Shown here in pieces: positions 10,405 through 22,780 of a DNA stretch of 64,000 bases. Each line of letters begins with the position of its first letter. The stretch's first letter is position 1. This DNA comes from Prostheceraeus crozeri (lineage: Eukaryota > Platyhelminthes > Polycladida > Euryleptidae): NCBI GenBank assembly GCA_907163375.1, contig CAJQUW010000896.1, positions 62,001 through 126,000 of the forward strand, in the 5' to 3' direction. The position numbers were made by a program, and so were the translations under genes. A model generated the notes under the pieces. The model was not told the DNA's origin, did not search any database, and saw only the letters and a list, made by a program, of their open reading frames with translations.

Positions 10405-13400
10405 GTGAGATATTTGGATAAAAGTTCAAGCCGACAGGTAATTCTCCTCACAGATAATTCAATCATAGAGGCAATCAGATTTAGTGACCACTAATGTGAA
10501 GCTTTGGCATTTGTAAGAAAGGAATCATTATTTAGAAATATTATGAATCAATCAGCCACATTCTGGACCCATGCTTGGTTTTGAGCATGATGAAATTGGC
10601 AGTATAGGAGAAAGTCTAACTCCATGTAGCCATCATAATGTCTTGGTAGTTGAAGCTCCAGATGTCCGCTCTGGAACTCTGTATCCATCTTTTGACAACT
10701 TCGATGCATCGGTCCATTCTTTGGTCCGGTATAAGATGGAGCAATAAGAATGATAGTGGGAGCCATAAATGCCGATGATATCGGCGTGTGTGTGCATGAT
10801 TAATAATTATGAGACACAAAATGTTGTCAGCAACGATGTCATAAATAAACGGGCCAAATACTGATCCTTACGGGTGTCCAGATGTTGATGATTTTACTTA
10901 CAAGGACTGTAAATGATCAGATTGAGATCCGTCATGCAGGTAGAAACTAGAGAGACACCGGTGCAGTCTTGTATACGAAAGAATGAAGTTCAGTGGTTGA
11001 CACAGTCGAAGGCTTATGACAAATCTACTATATTAAGAAGACGAATGAAACCTTCGTCAGTTTAGGATAGGACATCGAACACAATTCTGAGCATAGTTGT
11101 TTGGATGGAATGATGCTTGGACTAATGTTTGGACAATATTGCATTTAGAGATATATTCTAATGTATACCGGTAAATCATGGCGATTCCCGCATGTAATTG
11201 TGATTTTTCTTTAGAGTTTTATATGTATCTTTCAACGCCTCCAAATATGATCGATATCTTGCATGACTTATAAAATTTAAGCAAATGTATTGAAGCACTA
11301 CATGTTAAAATTCAGATGGCAGATGAGCCGATTAATTTATCCAATCGAGAACAAGTGTGATGGTTTTGCATTGTCCAAGCAGAGGAAATCTCAGAAGTAA
11401 GAAAATAATTTTGATATGACAGATTTGCTTCGCTGCCAGAATCAAGATGAATCAAGTGTATGTACTACTCTATCTGATAAAAAATCCAACCGACGTGTTT
11501 TATATTGGTAGGCCAACTGATTCTATATTTCAAGATCGTAGTTCCAACTAAAACAAAGAATAAGTTATCGGGAGTCGTATTATATTCGGATGTTATTTGG
11601 ATTCCATCAAATACGCAACCGCCAGATTTAACCGCGAACAGTCAATCCACAAATCCTCGTTGAGCAACCAACAAACCCGCATTGATCAATAGTTTAAAGT
11701 AAACAGAAGAATAACTATCTCAGCTGATGAATTTATTTCATCAGAGGAGGACCTAGAGATATTTTATGCGTTCATAATTGAAACAATTTCCTCTTGTCGA
11801 ACTTTAGGAAGTTTTCTTGATAGACCAAATTTGCGAAAATTACGATAATATCCATAACTTTGCTGTTCCAAAATAACGATTTTTGCTACATGCCTTCTAC
11901 GGTGTTTTTTTCATGACAATACTGAGCAATTTCCACCATAATTTGTTTTTTTTCGTGAAAGTACTAATCTTAATTGATTCAGCAAATCTGTCTAAGATGC
12001 TAACTATTTAAAATGGATGTGTGGTAATCAACAAATCTGCAGGCCAATGATGCAATCCAATCCGCACTCACAGATGTCTGATAGTATTGATCCGCAACCT
12101 TGACTGTCTCTCACCGCAGCTGCATGGTCAGCATTTATTGGCTGTATCACCACACCGTGAAGTTTCCGGAAGGATAAATGATACAATTAGCTACGCCCGC
12201 TTACGTTCAATGTCAGTTAACTTCACGAACTGCTTGCTCAAGAAATTGAGTCCATATGTCAATCTCGAAAGCTATTACTGATAATCGGTGGCTCATTGAC
12301 CGCCTACGATGATAATAACAACAACGATAATGGGAAATCAGTGATAAAATGTGAAAAATGATGTCACTCTTAACAACTTTCAATTTGTCATTAATGCCGA
12401 ACATTCGATTTAAACAGACTGAGCTTTTACAAACAAATGCAATCTCAAGCTGCTATGGCAGAAAAATTGCCAGATAAGCCTGGGAACTTTGAAAATCCTT
12501 TTAGTTCGCCTACTCCCTTGATAGTGAAGTAATTCAATTCGTCATTTTGGCTGCTGAATGAAATTCACTTGGCAATGCGTTGTTTTGTGTGTCTGTAGAA
12601 TTGAAAGAAGGCAATGTCATTTCGAGTAAATATCAACTTCAGTCTTTCTTTTTCGTGAAGTAGAAATTTAATAAGTTATCCAAGTTCAGTTTCAGCACGC
12701 CTTATGTTTAGCGCATGTTAAGTATAAGCATAAGATAACTTTGCTGGTAATTAATCGTCAACTGCTGACATTCACAAAAAAATAGAAAAAAATCTTCAAT
12801 AATCATTTTCTCTGCTATTATGCTGACACCATCAGAGAACACATTTTCCGTCGACTAACACGGTGATTATTTACCTGCTTTAGTCTGCAATCTCTATTCA
12901 CTCTGCCAAATCACGGCAACCCTTTCTTTATTTTGATTAAATTGCTTATTATATTTTCACTTTTTTTACAATTGATTGCGAACTGTCACGTCACAAGTTG
13001 TTATACTGGTTATTACTTAATACGAGTAAAAGAGCTTTTGTGAAGAAAAGTGTTAAATTCTGATGATTTCATCTGCTGAGCAAAGATCAGAGTTTCTGCT
13101 GCAATTGCTGAGGTCAGGCACTACATTCTGAACTTCTGTCTATTACTTTTGAATCATGGTGATTATAATGCAATGTGTTTCTATCTGTCGCTCAGCAATA
13201 TTCCCTTTGTAAATAGTAGCGAAATTTAAATGTTGAGTATTTGAAAATGCGTTCTCATTTATTAATACAGATAATAATCATGTGCATAAAGTGATAACAA
13301 TAAAGGCTTTCTCAATAAAGCCACACCTATGATTAAGATCAAAGGCTTTAGAGAATCTTTTGTATAATGTCCGTGTTTGATTCTTCGAAGTTTTCCGCTT

Positions 13401-13820
13401 GAAGGCGATGATGATGCTGACATCTAGTCTATTTATAATTGAGATGTAAGGCTAATGTGCCGATAGCGAAAACAAAATGCGTGAATTTTCTTTTAAGTTT
13501 TACTTCATGTTTTGCATTTTGTATTTCTTCAGCTAATCACATCAAGCAATTATCAATAGATATGTTACTTGGAAAAATGGAAAAGATATCACCGCAACCA
13601 TAAAGTTCTATAAAATTCATGTATGAAAGGAACAATTTGATTTTAGAAACTTATGCTGTATACTGACACCATGATGAAGTGGTCAACAAACAAAGCTGTC
13701 AGTCTTTTTATTCCACTGTCAACAACTGATTAGAATGTAACTTGAATTATGCATGTATTCCATTTTATTTTTTTGAAACGTTTTCGCTTTCAAATTTAAA
13801 AAGTGGCACTTGACAATTGG
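10405..13820. other. RyR intron 2, first part: nothing recognised
   Basis: AT-rich intron. Short open frames (for example 10548-10819 on the minus strand, 12087-12281 on plus) carry no motif I recognise. No clear inverted or tandem repeats were noticed. Confidence 0.5.
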
Positions 13821-13823
13821 CAA

Positions 13824-13866
13824 GCAATGGTTTTCAACTTTTGAATAGACTTAGTCATCATCAGGG
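13824..13866 (-). other. CTGATGA / stem / GAAA motif (minus strand)
   Basis: On the minus strand CTGATGATGACTAAGTC (13864-13848) contains CTGATGA and a GAC-TAA-GTC mini-hairpin. About 15 bases later comes TTGAAAACCATTGC. The same order recurs at 46509-46550 on the minus strand with similar flanking words (CATTGCTT), so these look like two members of one repeat family. Confidence 0.35.
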
Positions 13867-13869
13867 TTG

Positions 13870-14950
13870 AAAATACTCGTACATATAAATACATGTATTT
13901 GAGTGCGAGACAATGTGTATATCTTGCTTGCTGAATAAAGTGTCGCTTTTGGTGTTTAATTGAAGCTTTGCAGTAATGAAAGTTAATGAAATTTTCACTT
14001 TTCGAAAACATTAAACCGTCTACTAACATAGTCATGTTTATTCGAGCTTGATTTATCACCTCATCGAATTCTGTGGGAAAAAGTTATTCCTGCGTAACAG
14101 AAATCACAACTTCAAGTTTTTCGTCGTAGGTTTGCGACTCAATTTTCACTTATTATGATTCTAATCCAGACGCATTGCAGTCTGCGCACTGCCGTTTGTT
14201 ACTTGACAACCTCGCTGTAGAGGAAAGTCCAAAGATGCGGTTGATACACTTGTAGAATACGCGTGTGATGATCCCAGTAGTGAGCTCCAGGCACAGGCTC
14301 ACTTATCTTTGCGTTGTTTTTGGTATTGTGGTCGAATCTTCCGAGAAAATCACTGAAATTAGGCGAGAAGAAAATTCAGACTGAAATCATGCAACATATC
14401 GTCCAGATCGCAAGGTGGTAATATTGATGCACTTTCAGTTCTGTAGCTCTCAATGTTTATAACTTTCCCGACAAATTTCAATGACTCCCACATCCAAGCA
14501 ATTTTTAACTGTATGGATTTGGTGATATATTCCTCTTTATTCCGGAGTCATTGTTCCGCTCCGTATAGCAACACCGGTCGCACACAAGTTTCGGTACACT
14601 TGATTGGGATATATTCATTGGATAACAGGCTGCTGAAGTCTCTTCATTTCAACCATCTTGCCGAAATTTTGGTCCTTACCGTCTTCTCTGTCCGTGCATC
14701 TCAGCCAATCATATCTCTCAAATAAGCAATATTCACATGCTTCCTTCACGGAGATGCCGTCAAAGTTGAAGGAGTCATCTTCTGACACATCATTATGTCC
14801 CATGCAAGTCGGTCAGCAGGAAGCTGCTTGCACCTTCTTTCCTGCAATCATTTTTTTTGGTTATTTTTTTTATTTCAAGGAAAGTTTTACACGGACGATG
14901 AAGAAGCATAAAAAAGTAAAGATAAATGAAAGTCATATTAGGGCACTCAA
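13870..14950. other. RyR intron 2, no gene recognised
   Basis: AT-rich DNA up to the start of the LINE remnant. The open frames seen at 14453-14803 are unconvincing. Confidence 0.45.
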
Positions 14951-14994
14951 TTCATTAAGGACATCGTACTTGGGCATACAGGATAGCACACTGA

Positions 14995-15347
14995 TGGCAT
15001 TGCCACGCTGTATGGCCATGCTTATGCGTTGTCGCAAGAAGGCGGTTGCACGGTCATCTCCAGTTGCAGCAACAATCTTCTGTCCCACGGTCTTGATGAA
15101 GTGGTCAGCGCAGTCCCAAGGCTCCCATGGTTTCCACAGCTATTGGGCAGAAGTGATAATCCACCGCTAGCTCTTCATATTTCTTTCTCCTCCTTTCCTC
15201 TGCCATCGATGCGATAGTAACGTGCTCTTGGTGGGATAGTGGAAGATTACTCGTCGCTAATGTATCGGTACAAGTAAAATCCCATTGAAGGGAGCGTCCT
15301 TTGGCCCAAGGAATGAGCGTTGCTCCATCTGGCCTTTTACCGTCAGT
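14995..15347 (-). pseudogene. LINE ORF2 C-terminal tail, frame-broken
   Basis: Reading on from 15347 with several frame changes gives pieces typical of the same proteins, ending in DCADHFIKTVGQKIVAA and then a FLRQRISMAIQRGNA block at about 15010-15050. At least two frame breaks separate this tail from the main remnant. Confidence 0.6.
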
Positions 15348-16295
15348 TCAACACAGTCCTTGAGGCTCCAATATCGATGGGATGCCAGCGGAGATGAGTG
15401 CCCGTCGTATTAAGTCATTGGCTTGACTATGCCGAGTCAGCCTCCCTGCATTGAATCGACAGCTCAATGCATGTACTCCAGCACTGTCCACCTCAGATCC
15501 ACACTTGCACTTGAAAGGTGCGCATATTGTTGCTCCGAGTCGTAGACCAATGATGATGCGCAGCTGATCATTCGGTAACTTCAAACCAAGTGAAGGGAAA
15601 GGGATCGCCGTGAGCCATGCGCCTGCTGCCTTCGTTGAAACTCCAAGAATTCTGGCTTTTGATCTGTCATCGGATGCATTGGCTAGTAGATTTGCGTATT
15701 GAACATCGATCAAGGGCTTGTCCCAAGACTTTTGTATGGATCTCTGCTGATCGCTCGGTGGCACGTTAGCAGGACACTTTGCTTCCCATGCAGCCATAGC
15801 ATCTTCCATGTCGCAATTGGGAGTTGAGCCAGTGAGAATGGCTGATTTTGTCTCCGAAATGCCGTGTGAGGACGCCAGGAAAGCCGGCAGAGACAAATCA
15901 GACGCCCGTCTCAATCCAAGACCGCCGAAGGAAATTGGAAGAAAGGCCTGTGTACAGGAATCAGGTGTCAATCTGCATTTCAAGGTTGCCTCCAATGCCT
16001 CTCTTTGGAGATCATCAAACTTGAGGAGAACATGGTGGATCCTGAAGAATGGGAATGTCCTCAGCAGATATAGCAACTTAGGTATCAGGAAACAATTTCG
16101 AAGAAGATAAAACGAGTGATGTGCATCAATGTTGTTGAGTCTTTCAACCAGAGTTGATAGCTTGTTCAGTTTCTTGGTAAAGATGTCTTCCGCAGCTGGC
16201 GAAAAGAGAGGAGAACCTAAAAGGGAAGCATCGTGAATGCTTAACATTGTCATATCTTTGAAGAAGGCACAATCGTTCGCTCGTATTACTGACAT
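15348..16295 (-). pseudogene. LINE ORF2, region downstream of the RT
   Basis: 315 codons continuing the element after the frameshift. The leading part is helical and Leu-rich (thumb/connection). Near the end CKCGSEVDSAGVHALSC gives a C-x-C-x8-H-x3-C knuckle, followed by GRLTRHSQANDLIRRAL. This layout is shared by a group of invertebrate LINE ORF2 proteins. The frame stops at 15348. Confidence 0.75.
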
Positions 16296-16924
16296 TGGAT
16301 CAAAAACTTCACATTTTCAAGATTCATCTGTAATCCAAGATCATCTTGCCGTTTGATGATCGTGTCAACGTCCTTCTGCACTTGTTGGGGAGATCCAATT
16401 ATACAGCCATCATCCAGATACCAACAATTGATCTCGCAGCGAAGTTGGTTTATTAACGAGTCCAGGGCCAATGTAAAACCTAGTGGTCCAAGCGGATCAC
16501 CTTGCTGCATCCCCTCAGCGGAAGGGATTATGAGACTGTTGTAAAACAAGTTGTTTGGTCGACTATAAAGTTGCCATGCTAGAGGAAAGATATCACCGCT
16601 TGAGATCCTTATCTCTCGAAGAACCACGTCTCTTCTCACGGTGTTAAATGCGTTTTTGAAATCCACCTTTACCATTATAAATGGTTCATTGGTGTCTGGA
16701 GATTTCATCTTTGCGTGTAGGAAACTGCGGACGCTATGAACTATTGCCTCTGCGCCTTTTGGAGAACCAACCCCCAATGGATGCGGGAAGAATCGTCCTT
16801 TGTGCTTCTCAATTCCCACTCTGGCTGCCAACTTGCTTGTCAAACGACGGTAAACTGTCCCTATTGCAATTGGTCGAATGCAATCATTATTTGCAATCAT
16901 TATCTTAATCTTCTCCATGGTCAC
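16286..16924 (-). pseudogene. LINE reverse transcriptase domain
   Basis: About 210 codons. RT blocks in order: IRPIAIGTVYRRL (template-binding region), LGVGSPKGAEAIVHSVRSF, KVDFKNAFNTVRRD (motif A with the catalytic Asp), MQQGDPLGPLGF (motif B) and CWYLDDG (motif C). The frame then breaks next to the start of the following frame at about 16290, consistent with a frameshift between RT and the C-terminal region. The domain would copy element RNA into DNA at a nicked target. It is dead here. Confidence 0.85.
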
Positions 16925-17324
16925 TTTGAGACCACGAAGTTCAAGGTCAGTCTCCCATCTGCTGAATGGCTCTCTTGCCTTTTTCTTGGTCTCACCAATA
17001 GAATGACATCAACATTAAGACTTACAAAATCCACATTCTTGTATAATAGTCTGGTTCGATGAATGAAAGTATATTTGGATAATTACAGTTCAGGTACATG
17101 GAGGAAAATCTATCTTTAAATGCATCAGGATAAATTGGGTTTGGTCATTTACTGATTGAAGTCTACTGCACATGTTTCCTTTATAGATCACTGCCATGCA
17201 ATTTTCCTCTCCAATTCTCAAGCTAGATGACCTTGTCAAAAGATAATATTGTGAAACCTTTTCGAATATCGAAGCTTTGATGCTTTTGAACGAAAAATAA
17301 TTGTCATTTTTCCTTGACTGTTCC

Positions 17325-17518
17325 CTTTTGATGGACATCAAGTGAAGAAATCATCAAATATAACATTTTATCTCTGAACAGTTTGATTAGTACAATTCAA
17401 TTTCAGCTTTGTCAATCTTATTTAGTCTTCGACTGATAAAGCTGAATTGTACTTACTAAATTGTTCAGAGATTTATTGTGATGTGTTCAATATCTTATCC
17501 GATTAATGTCCATCAGAA
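17325..17518. repeat. Foldback, about 90-bp arms (possible MITE)
   Basis: Left arm from CTTTTGATGGACATC, through ATCTCTGAACAGTTT, to AATTTCAGCTTTGTCA. Right arm is its reverse complement (TGATAAAGCTGAATTG ... TTGTTCAGAGATTTATT ... ATGTCCATCAGAAGAG). The inner half is the better conserved. No coding capacity and no clear target duplication. Confidence 0.65.
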
Positions 17519-18150
17519 GAGAAGAAATGAAGTTAAGAGAACTTTTCATTCATCCATCCACAGTCAGTTAGATTACGTACTCAAAGCTGAAGCAGATGAA
17601 TTCTTTAATCAGTAATCGTTTATTACTTCAGCGATTTTTAAAACGAGGAAGTAGGAATTCTGCAATAAACATGCGAAATATTCAAATGATGACATTCACT
17701 TGTACTCCAGTAGAGATTATAATATGACAGCACCACCGTGCAATGGTAAACTTATTCACAAAATGGAATTTGAATGTCAATGAAATCCCTTCAATGAAGG
17801 CTCAACCTAAATATTTGAACATTACTTCTTGTCAGCTTACCTGCGTTCGTTGTTTGGTATTTGACTTGTGGTATTTACATAGCCTGATTGACTAAATCGA
17901 TTTGCCTTCGCATTCGTTATTCAGGTTTGTTTTTTCGACATTCTCGGAAGTTAATCAGATATTAAATATAATGACAGACAAAATGCAGAATTTATGCGAA
18001 TCAATGGAGAAGATCCAGGTTTATTTATGTGTGTGTGGGTCATTCACGGTATCACATTATGAATTCACAGATTTAAGTTCAAGATATGTGAAGTTTGTCG
18101 TCGAGATATTATACGAGATTATGCAAATTGCGCCATTTGTATACTTGCGG
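17519..18150. other. RyR intron 2, nothing recognised
   Basis: AT-rich intron. The open frame at 17902-18279 runs into the GGTACCC-rich inverted end and has no recognisable motif. Confidence 0.45.
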
Positions 18151-19338
18151 TGTACATGCAAGGTTGGGTCTTGGGTTCACTGTTCGGTTTTGGGTAGTCT
18201 TGGGGGTACCCAAGAATCTTGGGGTGCGGACCCAAGAGTAAAGAAATTGACCATGAATGATCATTTGCGGTTTTCTTAGAAAAGTTCTGCCTAAGTATAT
18301 GACTACATTATGTCATAGCAAGTCATCTGCATGCAAGCTTACATGTATGTACATGTAGATATGCAACCTACTTCAACCACACGATTGATCTTTCTATGAT
18401 AAAACTGTGCTATCATCAAATTTGATATATACCTACCGTAAATGCATATCTGTTAATTTGTTTAATTAGCTTTTAAACTATGCTTTGATTACCTATGGCT
18501 TCCTTGTGAATTTAATCCATTAAACTAGATGTAATGCACATTGTGTTAGACAGAATTTTGTATATATCATTTTGCATGAAATAAAACAAATAATGCGTGA
18601 AAAATGCAATGCATTAAACCAATACCTGCATAAAATTGGCAGCCTACAACAATTCGTAGATTACTTGCTTCATATAGCCTCTTGCCTTGAAAGTCAAAAA
18701 CTTCGGCCTATATTGTTTATTCTACTATTAGGCTACATGTATTAGAAATAGAAAGATATCGGTATCATTAAATGTAGTGACATTCTTTGATGATTGCTTC
18801 TCACGATTAGTAAAAATATCGTTATATCTACATTTGTGCTATTTTCATCCTATACGAAGCCTATGTTATGTGTCAGACATGTTGTAAGGAATGTAGCTTA
18901 TAGTCATGCATGTTGTTCTAATTAGGAAATTATTAGTTTGTAGACGTAAACAGGGTTGATGATATCAAGCCCAGAGATAACCTATGCCGATAATTAAAAC
19001 TTTTAGCAGAATATTAATTAATATGGCCTCAATTCCGCAATAACAAATTCATGTAATAAATAGTAATTAATATGAACATTAGATACATATTAATTGGATA
19101 GCAATATGTACAATATGGTATGATTCAAAATATCTTCATGCAGTTTTAAATCTCAATCAAAATTCCAAACATGTTCTGGAAATTGTTGTTCCACTTCATT
19201 AGAGAAATAGCCACTCTTGGGTCCAATCTTGGGGGTACCCAAGATTAAACTTGGTCTTGGGTCTTAGGGGGTACCTCAAGATTTAATCTTGGGCTTTGGG
19301 GTACCCAAGCTCAAGTTTGGACCCAACCTTGGTACATG
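18151..19338. mobile_element. Nonautonomous element with GGTACCC-rich inverted ends
   Basis: The left end (18151-18246) starts TGTACATGCAAGGTTGGGTC and holds TTGGGGGTACCCAAG and GACCCAAGAG. The right end (about 19212-19338), reverse-complemented, starts GCATGTACCAAGGTTGGGTC and holds three GGTACCCC-like units. The right terminus is longer, as if TTGGG-GTACC units had been tandemly duplicated. The 960 bases between are very AT-rich with no open frame. No clear target duplication was found, so the superfamily is open. Confidence 0.6.
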
Positions 19339-20900
19339 CCACATTCAGAACTTCGATAGTCTCCGTGAGAACTCGCAAGTTATGCAATCTGGAGCTGAAA
19401 GACTAATTTTCTACTGGACTTCATGTTAAATCTTTCGATGTCTGACTCGATCTCTGATTCGATTGAACGGCACGAACCGGTGCTATGGTTACATAAAGTA
19501 CCCAGTTTTTCAAGTCGGAAGTTTCTATGCCACTTTTAGAGGATCCTGAATTTCTTTTAGAGAAATTAATGACAGGTCTGATTATCCCAAAGGTAATTAA
19601 TGATGATTATCCGCACCTACACCTTTTATTTTATTCCAGTAAAAATTAGTTTTCTTCTGTTATTTCCCTTATCCGAATATTCACGCTCCTAATGACAAAG
19701 ATTGCGTAGCACCAGTTTCCCTGAGCATAGGAAAAATTCCTCAGGATTCAGGGGAGTGCGGTTGGCTTGCAAGCTGGTAATTCACTACTATTATCTAAGG
19801 AGCTATTTTGAAGCACCCAGTCTCATTTTGTAGACCATCTATTGTCCACTGACTCGGAAGCTACATAGAATAATTCATTCATTTCTCAAAAGAGTAATTT
19901 CTTCTTTTAGCAAATGTTGAGCGGCATTAATTGAAAGTCATAATACAGCTGTGAAGCTAGTTGAAAAGATTTGTCGTGAGATGCATTAATAATACTCCTA
20001 GTAAGTTCAAGCAATCAAAGCGCAGCCTAAATCAGCTTCACGTCATCACATTCGTTATTTTTTGGCTCTGACAATGGGACGTAGCGTGTTCTTTTATTGT
20101 ATTTTCCCCTCGAGAAAGCTATTAACCGTTAGCTGCTGTCAATTTCCAATGGTGTGCAACATTACCAAATGTACACAAATATTAAGAATTTCAAATATTT
20201 ATAGAAATTAAACAAATTCTTTAGAGGACTTATGTGCATTCCCACAGGCAAACCAGACAAAGTCAAAATTTCTATCATAGCACATAAATTGAAAGCCATC
20301 ATAAAGCAATAGGTCGAATTTGATTGGCGGTTGAGATGGGGAAAGGGAATCACCTACAGAAAATATCAACTTCTGCTGACTTAATAGTAAATTGCTTATC
20401 AGGAGGGCTAATTCAGACAGCAGATGACACTGGCCATGTGTTTTATGAAATAGCTGATATTATCAGAGTACAGACGATGCATATTACAATATTTTACGGA
20501 AACTTAGATGGGTGTTCACTGAATAGCGTGCGTATTTTTACCGAATGCCCCTGTCAGAAATGACCAACTTACGTGCGACCAGTAATAATCATATACCCGA
20601 GATTGCAGCCTGCTATGCAGGCCCTCAGCTTCTTCAGCCATTGTAGACACCACAAATTCTTTTGGGCCATTCGGAGCCGCACTGACGAACACTTGAAGAA
20701 CGGAAATCGCCAATGAATTCTGCGCTTGAATCGTTCAAGTATGAAGACATCCTACTATTCAATCACATCCCTGTATAACATGAAACGATCCCAGATGGTG
20801 AATATTTGTAGAGATTCACGAAGCTTGTGAAGTGTCAATCAAGCAATGTTAATGTATCTTCATTGATGTGAGAGAAATCTTCCCTGGCAAAGTTGGCAAA
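19339..20900. other. RyR intron 2, nothing recognised
   Basis: Intron sequence with short open frames (20162-20713) on both strands that show no protein motif. Confidence 0.45.
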
Positions 20901-20901
20901 A

Positions 20902-21503
20902 TAAGGCCGCTGTAGCACAGAAAAAGGCGTCTTTCATCTTACGTCTTCCATGTCACCCTCTTTTTAACACACTATTCATAAGGTGTGATGAGACGATTTT
21001 CATCTGCTGTCATCCGCCTTACATCGTCCATCTTTCATCTTCCACCTACCGCAGTGACACCTGGAAAATCCATTTCCAATACAGTCATCGCTGTTTTTTA
21101 CTCTTAACCGTTGCTATGACTGCTGTCTTGATCCTCTTCCGACATGGTGAACAAAACGCTGTTTTCTGATACATTGCTTCTCTTTGCAAATCGCATCTTC
21201 CTATATTTTACCTCTGACGTCACTTCACGTTGTTTCAATTTTTGAACAGTCTCGTGGCTGATCTGTGCTTATGACTGATGGAAATGAACTTCATCAGTCG
21301 CATAATTTCATGCCTTATATCCGAAGGACGACGCGCCTTATGACTTTTCCTGTGTGACAGCGTGATGGACGATGGAAGATGGATGATGGAAGATGACTTG
21401 TGGCTGGTGAATTTTTCTGTGTGATAGGTTGTATTCTTTTCTACATGCAATTAAAGAGAAATCCCAATTGGAAGACGCCTTATTCTGTGTGCTAGCGGCC
21501 TAA
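20902..21503. mobile_element. Nonautonomous hAT-like element
   Basis: Ends: AGGCCGCTGTAGCACAG...AAGGCGTCTTTC on the left; reverse complement of the right end TAGGCCGCTAGCACACAG...AAGGCGTCTTCC. That gives imperfect inverted ends of about 33 bp with the short AGGGCC-like tip common in hAT elements. The interior (about 600 bp) repeats CATCTTCCATC-type words in both orientations (for example GATGGAAGATGGATGATGG near 21366), a usual hAT subterminal pattern. No transposase. The flanks GGCAAAAT and GCCAAAAT look like an 8-bp target duplication with one change, but are slightly offset on the right. Confidence 0.65.
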
Positions 21504-21506
21504 GCT

Positions 21507-22113
21507 AGCCAAAATTTTTTCCAAATGCAAGTCTGTTTTGGTTTATGAAACTTAGAAATTGAGACTATTTATTAGACAAGTGAGGCTCCTTCTGAAAAGC
21601 TCAAGTAGATATACCTAAAAGCAATGTCTGCAGATAGCAGCAACTAACGAGCGAACCGCAATTTTACTACATCGAATCAACTGCTGCAGACAATGGTCTG
21701 TTAACATGTAACTATGTAATATGCAACATCATATGTTTATTCATGGACTGCCTCAAATCACTGTCTCCAGTTCATTGAAAGTATTTAAATGTAAGCTGGT
21801 AAATCTACTTTTGTAACTCCTCATCATCCTGCCCTATTGACCTTATTGTTGCATTTGAATAAATGAATGCTCGATTCGAGTTAAGATGTTACATAAGTGA
21901 AGCCCCATTTCCTTCCCAATGACTTTTGCTTGTGCTCAAATTTGAATCTCTTGACTCACGTAGAATCAGCCCTATATGTAACATCATTTTGAAATAATTT
22001 CCTCTATCATGTTTAAGTATTTTGAGTCATCACAGTGAGATTGAGCAAACTTGTGCTAAAAGAAGAATGTCAACTTTCTATTTCTTATCATTTTTATAAA
22101 CTTTTCGTTGAAG
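21507..22113. other. RyR intron 2, last part
   Basis: AT-rich intron ending cgttgaag before 22114. The polypyrimidine tract is weak. Nothing else is seen. Confidence 0.5.
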
Positions 22114-22244
22114 GAGCCTGAAGATATGAAATTCTTTGGAAAAGTGGTTTTGCCATTGGTGGAGAAGTACTTTGATGCCCACAAACTCTACTTCGTTGGT
22201 TCGCATTCGCTAGCTACTTCCAAGGAGAAAGAATACGTGACATC
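22114..22244 (+). CDS. RyR: Ryanodine receptor, exon c (bridging solenoid)
   Basis: The exon enters in phase 0 and leaves in phase 2, with donor gtgagt. Its peptide MKFFGKVVLPLVEKYF...HKLYFVGS...SKEKEYVTS follows vertebrate IKFFAKILLPLINQYF...CLYFLS...NKEKEMITS. It is about seven residues shorter in the loop before SKEKE. The segment is part of the alpha-helical bridging solenoid of the cytosolic shell. Confidence 0.93.
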
Positions 22245-22311
22245 GTGAGTCCTTGCCAATTCTCTTCCTTTTGTAATAGATTGTGATTGAGACGTTGCAT
22301 AATATTTTCAG

Positions 22312-22422
22312 GTTATTTTGTAAATTATTCTCTCTACTACGACAAAAGATGCTGGCCTTTGGCCACGATGTGAACATCTCCGTGAGATGCCTCCAGGGAT
22401 TGGTCCATGCAATAGATTTCAG
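22312..22422 (+). CDS. RyR: Ryanodine receptor, exon d (bridging solenoid)
   Basis: Separated from the previous exon by a 67-bp intron, the shortest here. The acceptor is attttcag and the donor gtgagt. It completes a split Ser codon and leaves in phase 2. Peptide [20 protein letters not shown] then [13 protein letters not shown] aligns with vertebrate LFCKLAALVRHRVSLFG...VNCLHILARSLDA without gaps. Confidence 0.93.
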
Positions 22423-22780
22423 GTGAGTTATTCGCTTATAACGATGCTGTAACCAAAGAAATTAGATTTCTGCTGTTTTGATTTAGTTAGACCTTTATGG
22501 TACCTATATTTCAAATCAAGAGAGCACGATTAAAGTGGCATTTCATCAAAGGATGTTGCATTCATTTTATAAACAGAAAGGAGGTAGTTTGTTTTGATGT
22601 TGTCATAGGGAAGGCTCGATCACTGAGTTTATCAGGAGTTCCAGGAAGCCAAGATGAGGATGCCAACCGATGGTGAGTGCGGTGTTCATTCGCTGAATTG
22701 TTCTGAATGTCTGTGAGCCTACTGACAGGTTTAACGACGGATAGAGTCCATTTGAGTCCCAATAGGGAAAGTCGTGCTAT
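22423..22780. other. RyR intron 4, start
   Basis: Intron. From about 22600 the base composition becomes GC-richer, so the LINE scrap that follows may begin here, but I cannot read a protein from it. Confidence 0.4.

Larger units (their letters stand above)
14960..16924 (-). mobile_element. Non-LTR retrotransposon (LINE) remnant
   Basis: A minus-strand ORF2 remnant reads from reverse transcriptase through a Cys/His-containing C-terminal region into a frame-shifted tail near 14995. It is noticeably GC-richer than the surrounding intron. The 5' endonuclease and ORF1 are not present, so it is 5'-truncated. The clade was not determined; the RT carries YLDDG where most LINEs have YADD. Confidence 0.8.

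Noticed and set aside
14658-15170. 170-codon + strand open frame
   Set aside because: It overlies the C-terminal tail of the minus-strand LINE ORF2, which gives recognisable LINE blocks in the opposite sense; the + frame does not.
15808-16110. 100-codon + strand open frame
   Set aside because: It is the antisense shadow of the minus-strand LINE ORF2.
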